A stretch of 64,000 nucleotides of DNA from Bacteroides fragilis (GCF_019583405.1 NZ_SZUU01000004.1:310001-374000); one strand, 5' to 3'. Shown: positions 8,419-18,357, numbered from the stretch's first letter. Made by a program: numbers and translations. Notes: generated from the sequence alone by a model not told the origin.

Positions 8419-8950
8419 AACCGTTTTGTTTTAAGTAAATTGCCAATTTGTCTTTAGCCCTCGACAGGTGCGATTTGACCGTTCCTACCGGGCATCCCGT
8501 TATTCCCGCAATCTTTTCTATACTGACATCTTCCATATAGAACAAAGTGATGCAGGTGCGTTCTATTTCTTTCAGCGTTCTGAGTGATTGGTAAACATCC
8601 ATCTGTTCGCCCACATTCACTTGTTCGGTGCTGTTGACAGCATCCACTTCACGGGCATCCAGATCCGTTGTTTCCTTTCGGCTGCGAATATAATCATAAA
8701 ATACGTTATAAGCAATTCTGTAAAGCCATGTTGAGAAACTTGAAAGGTTTTTAAAGTTTGCGATGTTTGTGTAGGCTTTTATAAACGTATCTTGTGCCAG
8801 GTCGTCGCTCAGTTCGCTGTCGCCGCAGGTCAGGTTCAGGAAGAAGCGCCGGACGGGCGACTGATACTTCTGTACCAATTGGTCGAAGGCCCTGGTGTTT
8901 CTGAACACCACGACCTGTGCGACTAACGATATATCATTGAGCTGGCTCAT
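8402..8950 (-). CDS. ECF RNA polymerase sigma factor (sigma-70 family)
   Basis: 182-aa extracytoplasmic-function sigma factor. Region 2 spans about 15-85, with the core-binding pattern DDLAQDTFIKAY and the -10 recognition helix FSTWLYRIAYNVFYDYIR. Region 4 spans about 120-175, with the helix-turn-helix MEDVSIEKIAGITGCPVGTVKSHLSRAKDKL. The start overlaps the preceding gene's stop by four bases (ATGA) and its end overlaps the small membrane protein by 17 bases, so the three genes form one coupled operon. The promoters it controls cannot be told from here. Confidence 0.93.
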   Translation of the reverse strand: MSQLNDISLVAQVVVFRNTRAFDQLVQKYQSPVRRFFLNLTCGDSELSDDLAQDTFIKAYTNIANFKNLSSFSTWLYRIAYNVFYDYIRSRKETTDLDAREVDAVNSTEQVNVGEQMDVYQSLRTLKEIERTCITLFYMEDVSIEKIAGITGCPVGTVKSHLSRAKDKLAIYLKQNGYDGNR

Positions 8951-9567
8951 TTCTGTTCATTCTGGGTTTCGTCTCTGTGTGTAGTGAAAGGGTCTTCCGG
9001 GCGTCCGTGCTGCTGGTTGCGTGAGATGATCCACTGCCCGATTCCGGTGAACAACACCAGCAATCCGATACATCCTATGCTGAATTCGTCTGTGATGGCC
9101 CAAAGGAAGATGAACAGTCCGATTCCGGTACAGATGTTCTTGATGCCTTTCGTCCGGTAGTCCTGTGGCAGGCTATCTTTGAAAATTCCTTCCGGCAGGG
9201 GTTGTCCGGTTGCCAGTGCCTGTTCCATCAGTTTGTACTTTGCTTTCCGGTTTTTGTATCGGAAGTAGAAAGCAACGAATACGATAAAGAAAGGGAATCC
9301 GAATATCAGTATGACGACTATTAAACCTGTCAGTATACCTCCGTTAATAGCTCCTTTGCCCATATTGAACGGAAATTCGTTTCCGAAATCGAAGCTGCTG
9401 CTCTGGTAGTCGGTGTCTACGGTACTGCTGTCCACAATGTCCGTGTATTCAGCAACGAAGGTAGAGTCTGAAGAGTCATTGTTGTTTTGGGTGATGGTTT
9501 GGTTCTGTGCCATTGCCAGCGAACAGAAAGTCATAGCTACCATCAAAGCGATAAAGATACGTTTCAT
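8947..9567 (-). CDS. exported membrane protein at head of ECF sigma operon (DUF6249-like)
   Basis: 206 aa with a cleavable signal peptide (about 1-20, ending AMA), a Ser/Thr/Asp-rich periplasmic stretch (21-70), and three membrane helices near 78-103, 147-162 and 165-185. A conserved-looking loop follows the first helix (YKLMEQALATGQPLPEGIF). This pattern resembles a Bacteroidetes family annotated as DUF6249, of unknown function. It is the first gene of the sigma operon, coupled to it by an ATGA overlap, so it may act in sensing an envelope signal. That is inference. Confidence 0.75.
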   Translation of the reverse strand: MKRIFIALMVAMTFCSLAMAQNQTITQNNNDSSDSTFVAEYTDIVDSSTVDTDYQSSSFDFGNEFPFNMGKGAINGGILTGLIVVILIFGFPFFIVFVAFYFRYKNRKAKYKLMEQALATGQPLPEGIFKDSLPQDYRTKGIKNICTGIGLFIFLWAITDEFSIGCIGLLVLFTGIGQWIISRNQQHGRPEDPFTTHRDETQNEQK

Positions 9568-9649
9568 ATTACTGTTGTTTTTTTAATTGTTTTTGTTTAT
9601 TTGTCTGTTAGACGTAGTTCATAGCGCAGAAAGTTGCAAAGAGACGAAA

Positions 9650-9657
9650 TATTTTTG
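9650..9657 (+). promoter_or_regulatory. putative -7 box of the ORF6N gene
   Basis: TATTTTTG, 30 bases before the ATG; TTG at 9634-9636 is only 13 bases away, so the -33 assignment is unsure. Confidence 0.4.
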
Positions 9658-9686
9658 ATATTTGCAGCTATTAATACACAAAAGTG

Positions 9687-10259
9687 ATGGAGCTACAAAT
9701 CATACAGAGCAAGATTTACGAGATACGGGGGCAGAAAGTGATGCTGGATTTTGATCTGGCAGGATTGTATCAGGTAGAAACCCGTGTTCTGAATCAGGCA
9801 GTAAAGAGGAATAGTAAAAGGTTTCCTGTCGATTTTATGTTCCAATTGAATGCGGAAGAATGGGAAATCTTGAAGTCACAAATTGTGATATCAAGTTGGG
9901 GAGGTACCCGCAAGCTTCCTTTTGCTTTTACCGAACAGGGGCTGGCCATGCTTTCCGGGGTGTTGAACAGTGATATTGCCATCGAAGTGAATATCTCCAT
10001 CATGCGCGCTTTTGTGGCTGTCCGCCAATTGGTTTCGGCCCTTCCGGTGAATGATATCACCAGGTTGCAAAATGAAATCAAAGAATTAAAAGAATATGTA
10101 GAAGAGGCATTTGCCGATTACAATGACATCAATGAAGATACGAGGATGCAATTAGAATTGATTAATCAGGCAATTGCCGAGTTGCAGGTCAACGACAAAC
10201 GACCGGACGGGAAATCCCGTAATCCGATCGGTTTTATATCTTATAATAAAGGAGAATGA
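9687..10259 (+). CDS. ORF6N domain-containing protein
   Basis: 190 aa. Residues 1-115 match the ORF6N/KilA-N-like DNA-binding domain found in phage antirepressors and mobile elements: [37 protein letters not shown] and the later [15 protein letters not shown] coiled coil rich in Glu and Leu follows (about 130-175). A GTG three bases upstream is a possible alternative start; the ATG is preferred. Its stop overlaps the rRNA methyltransferase start by four bases (ATGA), an unusual coupling of a phage-type regulator to a housekeeping gene. No other phage genes are nearby. Confidence 0.85.
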   Translation: MELQIIQSKIYEIRGQKVMLDFDLAGLYQVETRVLNQAVKRNSKRFPVDFMFQLNAEEWEILKSQIVISSWGGTRKLPFAFTEQGLAMLSGVLNSDIAIEVNISIMRAFVAVRQLVSALPVNDITRLQNEIKELKEYVEEAFADYNDINEDTRMQLELINQAIAELQVNDKRPDGKSRNPIGFISYNKGE

Positions 10260-11674
10260 AATTACCTATATCATTTATCGAATCGACCCGTGCGCTGATG
10301 GGGGATGAAGAGTATCAGAAATTATCCGTTGCATTGGAGCAAGAGCCGCCTGTTAGTGTCCGGCTGAACAGCAAGTTTACTGATTCGCTGTCCTGTTCTT
10401 CCATTTCAGGGTGCATTCCCTGGGCGTCAGGAGGATATTATCTCAATCAGCGGCTGACGTTCACCTTCGATCCTCTTTTTCATGCCGGATGCTATTACGT
10501 GCAGGAGGCCTCGTCGATGTTTGTGGAACAGGTGTTGCGCCGGTATGTCACGGCTCCGGTGAAGATGCTCGATCTCTGCGCCGCTCCCGGGGGGAAGTCT
10601 ACTCATGCCCGCAGCCTGTTGCCGGACGGGAGCCTGTTAGTGGCCAACGAGGTCATCCGTAACCGCTCGCAGATATTAGCAGAGAATCTGACGAAATGGG
10701 GACATCCCGATGTTGTGGTTACCAATAATGACCCTTCTGATTTTTCGCGGGTCGGTTCCTTCTTCGATGTCATATTGGCTGATGTGCCCTGTTCGGGTGA
10801 AGGAATGTTTCGTAAAGATCCCGGTGCCATAGAAGAGTGGAGCCCTGAGAACGTGGAAATCTGCTGGCAACGCCAACGCAGGATTATCACCGACATCTGG
10901 CCTTGTCTGAAACCGGGAGGAATCCTGATCTACAGTACCTGTACCTATAATACCCGGGAAGACGAAGAGAACATTGCCTGGATCAGGCAGGAATTCGGAG
11001 CAGAACCGCTGCCGCTTACCGTTCCCGAAGAATGGAACATTACCGGTGGTTTGCTCGTCGGGGCCGATGCGCCTGTCTACCGCTTCCTGCCTCATAAAAC
11101 ACAGGGAGAAGGTTTTTTCCTCGCCGTGCTTCGCAAGCCGGAAGAAGCAGAAGAAACGGATGGAGGCTTCCATTTTCCGAAAAAAAAGAAATCGAAAGGT
11201 GAAACGGCTGCTTCATCGGTATCCAAAGAGAATTTGGCCGTTGCCAGAGGCTGGTTGACAACTTCCGACAAGTATGATTTGTTGGTGAACGGTGCTGTGA
11301 TTACTGCTTTTCCTGCACTTTTTCTGGATGATTTAGCTATGCTTCGTTCGTCTCTCCGCATTGTCCAGGCGGGCACGGAAGTAGCCGAAGTCAAAGGAAA
11401 AGATCTGATTCCGGCACATGGGCTTGCCATGAGCCGTCTGCTGGAAACATCGCTTTTCCCGGCCGAAGAGCTGACTTACGAACAAGCCATTGCCTATCTG
11501 CGGAAAGAAGCCATCACTCTCTCGCCCTCTGCTCCCAGAGGATACGTGCTGGTCACTTATAAAAAGATACCTTTAGGATTTGTGAAGAACATCGGCAATC
11601 GCGCCAATAATCTTTATCCGCAAGAGTGGCGTATCCGAAGCGGATATTTGCCCGAGGACATACGGACATTATGA
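10256..11674 (+). CDS. NOL1/NOP2/Sun (RsmF-type) rRNA m5C methyltransferase
   Basis: SAM-dependent RNA cytosine-5 methyltransferase, 472 aa. SAM motif I is [13 protein letters not shown] (about 105-117). The two catalytic cysteines lie in [10 protein letters not shown] (C179) and YSTCTYN (C229). The carboxyl third (about 320-470) matches the extra RNA-binding domains of RsmF, which modifies 16S rRNA. A Lys-rich run around residue 305 joins the two parts. The start is coupled to the ORF6N gene by an ATGA overlap. Confidence 0.92.
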   Translation: MKLPISFIESTRALMGDEEYQKLSVALEQEPPVSVRLNSKFTDSLSCSSISGCIPWASGGYYLNQRLTFTFDPLFHAGCYYVQEASSMFVEQVLRRYVTAPVKMLDLCAAPGGKSTHARSLLPDGSLLVANEVIRNRSQILAENLTKWGHPDVVVTNNDPSDFSRVGSFFDVILADVPCSGEGMFRKDPGAIEEWSPENVEICWQRQRRIITDIWPCLKPGGILIYSTCTYNTREDEENIAWIRQEFGAEPLPLTVPEEWNITGGLLVGADAPVYRFLPHKTQGEGFFLAVLRKPEEAEETDGGFHFPKKKKSKGETAASSVSKENLAVARGWLTTSDKYDLLVNGAVITAFPALFLDDLAMLRSSLRIVQAGTEVAEVKGKDLIPAHGLAMSRLLETSLFPAEELTYEQAIAYLRKEAITLSPSAPRGYVLVTYKKIPLGFVKNIGNRANNLYPQEWRIRSGYLPEDIRTL

Positions 11675-11709
11675 TAGTTCACTCAATATTCACACAAACA
11701 AGCTTATTA

Positions 11710-12456
11710 ATGAAAACAAACTTTTATCATCTTTTGGTCTGGCTGGTTGCTTTTAGTATAGGTGTCCCGGCTATGGCTCAGACTGGTACGGAAAGGGTAA
11801 AGCCTTTCAGTCATTTATCTGTTTCGCTGAATGCGGGAACACTGGGAGGAGGATTGCAGGTGGCCGCTCCGTTGAACGATTATCTGGGACTTCGTGCCGG
11901 ATTCTCTTTGTTGAAGTTCAATTATAATTATGATTATGACGGAACCTATGAAGGTCCGTTGCCGGCAAATGCCCGTGTCGGTTATGAGGATCCGGATAGA
12001 TATTATACGGTTCCTTTGAAGGCTAAAGCGAATATGGCAAACGGAATGGTGTTGCTTGATTATTTCCCGTTCAGAAGATCAGTCTTCCATGTGACTGCCG
12101 GACTGCTTTTCGGAACATCGTCCATCCTGAAAGTGTCGGGTGAGACAGACGAACGGATTGAGGTGGGAGATATCATCATCGAGCCGGGGGCTGACGGACG
12201 TGTGGAAGCTGCTCTGAAAACCAATGCCGTGAAGCCTTACGTCGGACTCGGATTCGGGCGTTCGGTGGCTCACTCACGCGTAGGTTTCAAGTTCGAATTG
12301 GGAGCTATGTTTCATGGCAATCCGAAGATTGAAGCAACTACCGGAAAGATCGTGGAAGATGCGGTTGACCAGGAACTGAGCCGTTTCAATAAATTCCTGA
12401 AAAACTTTAAGGCTTATCCCGTACTGAACTTCCAGTTATCTTATCGGATATTCTGA
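11710..12456 (+). CDS. outer-membrane beta-barrel family protein
   Basis: 248 aa from the start chosen here, which gives a clean signal peptide (about 1-24, VPAMAQ). A longer frame overlapping the preceding gene is disfavoured because it would put 13 residues before the signal. The mature part alternates short aromatic and Gly-rich strands (GGGLQVAAPL, GLRAGFSLLKFNY, KPYVGLGFG) and ends in a terminal strand FQLSYRIF with a final Phe, as in outer-membrane barrels. Function unknown. It follows the methyltransferase by 35 bases. Confidence 0.75.
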   Translation: MKTNFYHLLVWLVAFSIGVPAMAQTGTERVKPFSHLSVSLNAGTLGGGLQVAAPLNDYLGLRAGFSLLKFNYNYDYDGTYEGPLPANARVGYEDPDRYYTVPLKAKANMANGMVLLDYFPFRRSVFHVTAGLLFGTSSILKVSGETDERIEVGDIIIEPGADGRVEAALKTNAVKPYVGLGFGRSVAHSRVGFKFELGAMFHGNPKIEATTGKIVEDAVDQELSRFNKFLKNFKAYPVLNFQLSYRIF

Positions 12457-12482
12457 CGGACTTTCAGTTGAGGTGTCAAAAG

Positions 12483-12586
12483 CCTTTTTTACCACGGACC
12501 ACACAGATTCTCATAGATAATTCATTTTGATAATCAACAGCTTGCAATTCAATCTATGTTAATCTGCGTAATCTGTGGTGAAAAGG
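12483..12586. repeat. intergenic palindrome, CCACAGA family, copy A
   Basis: Left arm 12483-12518 (CCTTTTTTACCAC... ACACAGATT... CATAGAT) pairs imperfectly with right arm 12552-12586 (ATCTATG... AATCTGTGGTGAAAAGG). It lies between the convergent barrel-protein and TolC-like genes and may serve as terminator. Confidence 0.65.
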
Positions 12587-12601
12587 GGGGCAACCCAACT
12601 C

Positions 12602-13780
12602 TTATAGTTTATTCTTATATATCTTTGCCATGGCCTTCTGATACTGGTTCTCCAGTTGTAGATAGTTCTGTTTGCTCTGATATACTACCGATACTTCTAC
12701 AAAATATTCTATCATACTGATTTGTCCGCCTGTCAGTGCTTGTTTCAGCAAAGATAAATCCTGTTGCGCCTGAAAGGTTTTCTCGTATTCTTCCATTGAA
12801 GTACGTAGTGTGTGGGCTTCGCGGTAAAGTTGTGTCAGTTCCGATTCCACCTGTACCGAAGTATTGGCCCGTTGCAAGTCGATGTTCAGTGACTGTGCTT
12901 TGGCTATCTTCACTTTGTTGCGGTTCTCGAACAGGGGGAAAGAGAAACCTACGACAACTCCGTTGAAAGGCTCGCCCGATTCGGTATTCCGACGGTATCC
13001 CAGTTCCAGCTTCGGAAGCCATTGCGATTTGTTGACTGTGATTTGTTTGCGGGCAGCGGCACTTTCACTGTTGAGAGCCTGCAGTGTGTAGTCCGATGCC
13101 AGAACTTCCGTTTTCAGTTCTTCGTAATTGGTAGGAAAGATAACAGCCGGATAGTCGGAGTCTTCAAACACGACCGGTATGTTTCCGTTCAGTGCCGTCA
13201 GCTCCTGTATTTTATTCCGAAGGGCCGTTTCGTTTAACGATGCTTCTGTTTTCACGTTCAGCAGTTCCAGATTGATCTTATTGGTTTCGATCACGTTGGC
13301 ATCTCCTGTTTGCAGACGTTTGGCATACATGGCAGATAGCTCCTCGGCGTTTCGCAAACGTTCTGCCAGTATCTGTTGTTGCTTGCGCAACATGATGATA
13401 TCCAGACAAACATCTTTAGCCTGTAACAGGATACTTTGGCGGAATACACTTTTTTGCCCGTCAAAAGCACCGGACTTCAGTCGGTTCAGTTGATTGCGGG
13501 TGGCATACAGGCTCGGAAAGTCGAAACTTTGGGAGACTACAAGCTCACCGATCGTATTATTCTTATCTTTGTTGTTCCACAAATGGGCATACGAAAGGGT
13601 AGGGTCAGGCAGATTATTGTCCGTCCGGGCTTCCAGCTTCTGTGAGGCAATCAATTGTGCGTTGGCTTGCAACTCTTTATTATTGGTTTCGATGTTGCGC
13701 AGTACCCCGTCTATACCGGTTTGTGCCTGCAATCCGGATAGCGCAAAGAGGGTGGCGGCAAGTATGGTTATTCGTTTCAT
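12602..13780 (-). CDS. TolC family outer-membrane efflux protein
   Basis: 392-aa outer-membrane channel component of a tripartite metal efflux system. A signal peptide (about 1-19, LSGLQA) precedes two repeats of long alpha-helical, Gln/Asn/Leu-rich segments interrupted by strand-like stretches (DPTLSYAHLWNN; PKLELGYRRNT, VVGFSFPLFENRNK), the OEP layout. It is the last gene of the adaptor-pump-channel operon, 125 bases after the pump. That gap holds a repeat-like palindrome. Confidence 0.9.
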   Translation of the reverse strand: MKRITILAATLFALSGLQAQTGIDGVLRNIETNNKELQANAQLIASQKLEARTDNNLPDPTLSYAHLWNNKDKNNTIGELVVSQSFDFPSLYATRNQLNRLKSGAFDGQKSVFRQSILLQAKDVCLDIIMLRKQQQILAERLRNAEELSAMYAKRLQTGDANVIETNKINLELLNVKTEASLNETALRNKIQELTALNGNIPVVFEDSDYPAVIFPTNYEELKTEVLASDYTLQALNSESAAARKQITVNKSQWLPKLELGYRRNTESGEPFNGVVVGFSFPLFENRNKVKIAKAQSLNIDLQRANTSVQVESELTQLYREAHTLRTSMEEYEKTFQAQQDLSLLKQALTGGQISMIEYFVEVSVVYQSKQNYLQLENQYQKAMAKIYKNKL

Positions 13781-13796
13781 ATGATTATTGGGGTTT

Positions 13797-13900
13797 ATGG
13801 CTTCACATCTCTGAGGGTATATCGAAATTCGTATTCATCACAAAGTATCACAGAGTTCCACATCTGTGGTGCATGATGACACACTCTCAGGAGTGAGGCC
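13797..13900. repeat. intergenic palindrome, CCACAGA family, copy B
   Basis: GGCTTCACATCTCTGAGGGT near 13797 pairs imperfectly with the segment GACACACTCTCAGGAGTGAG near 13878-13897; between them lie CACAAAGTATCACAGAG and ATCTGTGGTG. It sits inside the efflux operon between pump and channel genes, where it could tune their relative expression. Confidence 0.5.
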
Positions 13901-13905
13901 TTTTA

Positions 13906-16900
13906 TTATTTTCTTTTTCCGTTCATCATCAGATAAACAATCGGGATAATAAATCCGTTCAGGAAAGTCGACGTCAACAGACCGCCCAGGATTACCTTTG
14001 CCATCGGACTTTGAATTTCGTTACCGGGCAGACTTCCGCTTAATGCCAGCGGTATCAGTGCCAGAGCGGACGAGAGGGCTGTCATTACAATCGGGTTCAG
14101 ACGGTCGAGTGATCCACGGATAACGCTGTCGTATACTCCCAATTCTTCTACCTGTTGCAGGTGGTTGTAATGGCTGATAAGCAACATACCGTTACGCGTG
14201 GCGATACCAAACAGCGAAATGAAACCGATGATGGCCGGGATGCTGATTTCTCCCGTTGTGATCAGCAAGGCAAACACACCTCCGATCAGTGCCAGAGGCA
14301 GGTTTATCAGGATGACCGCCGACTCCTTCACGCTGCGGAACTCATGATACAGCAGCAAGAAGATCACTACAATGGACATGAATGAGGTCAGTGCCAGAGT
14401 GCGGCTGGCTGCCTGCTCGCTTTCAAATTGTCCGCCGTATTCGATGTGATAACCTTCGGGGAGCTTGATTTGTTCGTCCACCTGCTTTTGAATATCATTT
14501 ACCACACTTCGCAAGTCACGATCGGCTACATTGGCAGAGATGACGATTTTGCGTTTTACGTTTTCGCGGTTGATGGTATTCGGCCCCATAGCCGAAACTA
14601 CGTCGGCAATGTAACTCAACGGCACTTTCTTTCCGTCCTGTGTGTCTACCATCAGGTTGCGTATCTTTTCGGCTTCGTCACGGAAACTGTTTTCCACTTT
14701 CACAATCAGGTCGAAGCTCTTACCCTGTTCGTATACTTGCGAAATCACTTCACCGGCCAATGCCACATTGATATATTCAGAGAATTCCGGCAGAGTAATG
14801 CCATATTTAGCCAGCATTTCCCGTTTGGGGGTGATCTTCAATTGCGGACGTTCGATCTGTTGTTCTACGTTCAGGTCGGCGATGCCCGGAATGTTGTCGA
14901 TAGCCCCTTTTATCTGGTTGCCCAGAGAGAACATCTTGTTCAGGTCGTCACCGAACAGTTTGATGGCGATATTGGCTTTGGTACCACTGAGCATAGCGTC
15001 GATACGATGGCTGATGGGCTGTCCTATTTCGATATTTGCTCCGGTGATGGTACCTAATTTCTCTCGTACATCCGCCATCAGTTCGGTACGCGAGCGGTCT
15101 TTCAGTTCGAATGGCGCTTCTATTTCCGATACGTTCACACCTAAGGCATGTTCGTCCAGTTCGGCACGTCCGGTCTTGCGGGCCACTGTCTGTATCTCGG
15201 GGATGGATAGCAGAAGTTCCTCGGCACGGTGTCCCATCTTATCGCTCTCTTCGAGTGAGATACCCGGCAACGAACTGATGTTGATAGTGAACGACCCCTC
15301 GTTGAACGGCGGAAGGAACGAGCGTCCCAAAGTGAAGAAGAATCCCAGAGCGATGATGAATAGCCCGATGGTACTTCCCAAAGTTACGCGTTTGTGGGAT
15401 AATACCCAAGTCAGTGCTTTTTCATACCCTCCTTTCATCCAGCGCGCTACGAGGGCCTCTTTCGGAAGTTTGTCCCCTTTGTCTTTACCCAGCAGATACG
15501 AGCAAAGTACCGGGGTCAGTGTCAATGCCACTATCGTCGATGCGAATAATGCTACGATGAAGGCAATGCCCAGCGGAACCAGCATGCGTCCTTCCATACC
15601 GGAAAGGAAGAAGAGAGGCACAAAGCTGACGACAATAATCAGCGTAGAGTTCAGGATAGGCATACGAACCTCTTTGGAAGCGTTGAATACCACCTGGATA
15701 ACTGAAAGGCGTTCACTCTCGGGCAGGAGGCGGTTCTCACGCAACCGTTTGTATACGTTTTCTACATCGACAATGGCGTCGTCCACCAGCGAACCGATGG
15801 CGATGGCCATACCTCCCAGACTCATGGTATTGATGGTCAGTCCCATGAAGTGTAAGGTAAGTATGGAGACAAGCAGTGAGAGAGGCAGTGTTACCAGTGA
15901 AATGACCGTAGTCCGAACATTGGCAAGGAACAGGAACAAGACGATGACTACAAAGATGCCGCCCTCAAAGAGTGACTTCTTTACATTGCTGATGGAGTTC
16001 TCGATGAAACGGCTCTGGCGGAAAATGTCGGTAGATACCTTTACATCCGGTGGCAGATTCTTTTGCAGGTCTTTCAGTGAAGCTTCCAGTTTATCGGTCA
16101 GTTCCAACGTACTGGTGGAAGGTTGTTTGGTGACGGTCATCAGTACTGCGGGTTTTCCTCTTTCCGAGGCGGTACCCAGTTTGGGAGCTTTCGGGCCAAT
16201 CCGGACATCGGCTATGTCTTCCAGCAGTACGGGTACGCTATTGATGCTTTTTACCACTGCTTTGCCCAACTGATCTACTTTGGCGGTAGAAAGTACGCCG
16301 CGTACAATGTACTCGTTGCCATACTCGTAAAGTACTCCTCCGTTTGCATTCAGGTTCATTCCCCGGGTGACGGTCATCACCTCGTTCATCGATACACCGT
16401 AATGACGCATACGTTCCGGATCGAGTTGAATCTGATATTCTTTCAATTCACCTCCCAATACGGCTACCTGTGCTACACCTCCGGTAGAGAGCAGGCGCGG
16501 ACGGATGGTCCAGTCGGCAATGGTGCGCAGGTCGAGCATGGAAGTCGAGTCGGCTGTTAATCCGATAATCAGGACTTCACCCAGAATAGACGACTGTGGT
16601 CCCAGTGTCGGTTTACCTACATTCGAAGGAAGTTCTTCGCCTACGATGGCCAGCTTTTCGCTTACAATCTGGCGGGCAAGGTATATGTCGGTTCCCCAGT
16701 CGAATTCTACCCATACGACAGAGAATCCGTTGGTCGAAGATGAACGTACACGGCGCACACCGGTGGCACCGTTTACGGCTGTTTCTACGGGAAAAGTCAC
16801 GAGTTGTTCCACCTCTTCGGCTGCCATACCGTTGGCTTCGGTCATAATGACCACCGTCGGGGCATTGAGATCGGGGAACACGTCTACTTCGGTATGCATG

Positions 16901-16992
16901 GCGGTATAAGTTCCGCCAATCAGCAACAGTACCGAGGCTACAAGCACCAGGATACGGTTCTGAAGAGAGAAATGTATGATTTTATTTAACAC
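13906..16992 (-). CDS. CusA/CzcA family heavy-metal RND efflux pump
   Basis: Inner-membrane proton-driven RND transporter, 1028 aa, the normal length of the heavy-metal (HME) branch. It starts with a helix (about 12-31) followed by EVDVFPDLNAPTVVIMTEA. The middle contains GGMAIAIGSLVDDAIVDVENV, with the paired acidic residues of the proton relay in helix 4, and the HME pattern LNSTLIIVVSFVPLFFL. The second half repeats the fold (PLALIGGVFALL, GIATRNGMLLISHYNHL). Substrates of this branch are Cu/Ag or Zn/Co/Ni/Cd. The His-rich partner does not settle which. Second gene of the operon. Confidence 0.94.
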   Translation of the reverse strand: MLNKIIHFSLQNRILVLVASVLLLIGGTYTAMHTEVDVFPDLNAPTVVIMTEANGMAAEEVEQLVTFPVETAVNGATGVRRVRSSSTNGFSVVWVEFDWGTDIYLARQIVSEKLAIVGEELPSNVGKPTLGPQSSILGEVLIIGLTADSTSMLDLRTIADWTIRPRLLSTGGVAQVAVLGGELKEYQIQLDPERMRHYGVSMNEVMTVTRGMNLNANGGVLYEYGNEYIVRGVLSTAKVDQLGKAVVKSINSVPVLLEDIADVRIGPKAPKLGTASERGKPAVLMTVTKQPSTSTLELTDKLEASLKDLQKNLPPDVKVSTDIFRQSRFIENSISNVKKSLFEGGIFVVIVLFLFLANVRTTVISLVTLPLSLLVSILTLHFMGLTINTMSLGGMAIAIGSLVDDAIVDVENVYKRLRENRLLPESERLSVIQVVFNASKEVRMPILNSTLIIVVSFVPLFFLSGMEGRMLVPLGIAFIVALFASTIVALTLTPVLCSYLLGKDKGDKLPKEALVARWMKGGYEKALTWVLSHKRVTLGSTIGLFIIALGFFFTLGRSFLPPFNEGSFTINISSLPGISLEESDKMGHRAEELLLSIPEIQTVARKTGRAELDEHALGVNVSEIEAPFELKDRSRTELMADVREKLGTITGANIEIGQPISHRIDAMLSGTKANIAIKLFGDDLNKMFSLGNQIKGAIDNIPGIADLNVEQQIERPQLKITPKREMLAKYGITLPEFSEYINVALAGEVISQVYEQGKSFDLIVKVENSFRDEAEKIRNLMVDTQDGKKVPLSYIADVVSAMGPNTINRENVKRKIVISANVADRDLRSVVNDIQKQVDEQIKLPEGYHIEYGGQFESEQAASRTLALTSFMSIVVIFLLLYHEFRSVKESAVILINLPLALIGGVFALLITTGEISIPAIIGFISLFGIATRNGMLLISHYNHLQQVEELGVYDSVIRGSLDRLNPIVMTALSSALALIPLALSGSLPGNEIQSPMAKVILGGLLTSTFLNGFIIPIVYLMMNGKRK

Positions 16993-17068
16993 AATATTCT
17001 TTGTTTATAGTTTGTAACCTATGATTGCCGGATTTACTTCGATTGTAAATCTTCCAATCGTAAATCTT

Positions 17069-18307
17069 TTAATGTTCGTGACTGTGTGCAGGTATTGCGT
17101 TGCTTGCTGAAGCCAGTTTTACTTGATAAGCACCTTGGGTCACTACCCGGTCACCGGCTTTAACACCCGAAAGTATCTGTACGCTCTTACCGTTATCGGC
17201 TCCGAGGGTGACTTCCTGTTTCTTATATCCTTCTTCATCCAGTTGCAGATAGATGAAGAATAGGCCCTGTTCTTCGGTTAGTGCGGTGCGTGGAAGCGAT
17301 ATCACGTTTTCCATGGGTGACGACAGCAGGTATACTTCAACGAACGAACCCGGAATGATGTCACCCTTATTGTCGAATTCGAAAGTGACCGGCACGTAAA
17401 ATGAATTGTCGCCGGCCGATTTGCCGAATGACAAAAGGCGGCCGTTCAATCCTTTCAGTTCGTATACTTTATCATCATATGGTGTCTTGAAATTGGCCGA
17501 ACCGATGGTGCGCAGAGACGGATAGTATTTCTCCGAAACTTCGGCTCGCAGGAAGAGACGGCGGTTCTGTGTAACGCTGACCAATGGCTGGCCGATGGTC
17601 ACGTAATCTCCTTCTTTCACCAGGATATTCTTTACGAACCCGGCAATAGGGGAAACCACAGCTTGTCCGCTTGCCGAATGATTCTTGGCAAGTGCTTCAT
17701 AACTGATACGTGCATTTTCATAATTTTGTTCTGCTTGTGCAAACTCTTTGTCGGATACGATTTTGTTTTTTACAAGTGCTTGCATACGCTCGTACTCTTT
17801 CTTGGATATTTCGTAGGCGATGCGGGCACGTTGTACCGGGTCGCCATCGGCAATGTTGCTGGATGAAATGGTCACCAATGCAGTGCCTTTGCCCACACTC
17901 ATGCCCTCGGTCACTTTACTGCGAAAACTAACGACACCGGCCACAGTAGCTACCGCTACGGATTCATCTCCCTGTGCAGCCAGCACTTGCCCGCTCGTTT
18001 TTATCACTTGTTCAAAAGCTTCCGGTGCGATGACGCTTATTTTCACTCCGGCTGCTTCAGCTTTTGCTTTCGGCAGGATGATTTCGTCACTGTGCCCGGC
18101 TACCGGTTCGGTACTTTGGCTGTGTTCTTCACCCTCGTGATCATGTCCTTCATGATCTTCGCCTTCGTGATTGTGGTTTTCACCTTCATGGTCGTGGTCA
18201 TGTGCTTCTGTTCCATGGTCGTGGCCTTCGTGGTTGCCACCCGATTTACTGTTGCAGGAACCCAGGATAAACAATCCGAGGATTCCCATAAAGATAAGTT
18301 TCTTCAT
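17069..18307 (-). CDS. His-rich RND efflux periplasmic adaptor lipoprotein
   Basis: Membrane-fusion adaptor linking the pump to the TolC-like channel, 412 aa. It has a lipoprotein signal with lipobox LGSC (C18). Residues 26-62 then hold twelve histidines in HDH, HNH and HEGHDH patterns, a likely metal-collecting tail. The adaptor core follows: beta-barrel and lipoyl parts around 90-150 and 215-260 (VSPIAGFVKNILVKEGDYV), an alpha-hairpin (about 160-215) and a carboxyl domain. It ends in HSHEH, a second small His cluster. First gene of the efflux operon, followed by the pump 76 bases on. Operator-like repeats lie upstream. Confidence 0.92.
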   Translation of the reverse strand: MKKLIFMGILGLFILGSCNSKSGGNHEGHDHGTEAHDHDHEGENHNHEGEDHEGHDHEGEEHSQSTEPVAGHSDEIILPKAKAEAAGVKISVIAPEAFEQVIKTSGQVLAAQGDESVAVATVAGVVSFRSKVTEGMSVGKGTALVTISSSNIADGDPVQRARIAYEISKKEYERMQALVKNKIVSDKEFAQAEQNYENARISYEALAKNHSASGQAVVSPIAGFVKNILVKEGDYVTIGQPLVSVTQNRRLFLRAEVSEKYYPSLRTIGSANFKTPYDDKVYELKGLNGRLLSFGKSAGDNSFYVPVTFEFDNKGDIIPGSFVEVYLLSSPMENVISLPRTALTEEQGLFFIYLQLDEEGYKKQEVTLGADNGKSVQILSGVKAGDRVVTQGAYQVKLASASNAIPAHSHEH

Positions 18308-18357
18308 GATGATATAAATTCTTTACTTTTGATGATTCTGGGAAGTAGATCTGTGTA

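Noticed and set aside
14428..15057. A 209-codon antisense frame in the same pump gene
   Set aside because: Shadow of the same strong coding sequence; overlaps another shadow and has no start signal.
14642..16273. A 543-codon open frame antisense to the RND pump gene
   Set aside because: It lies fully inside the pump gene, has Ser/Arg-rich composition typical of a shadow frame, and shows no domain.
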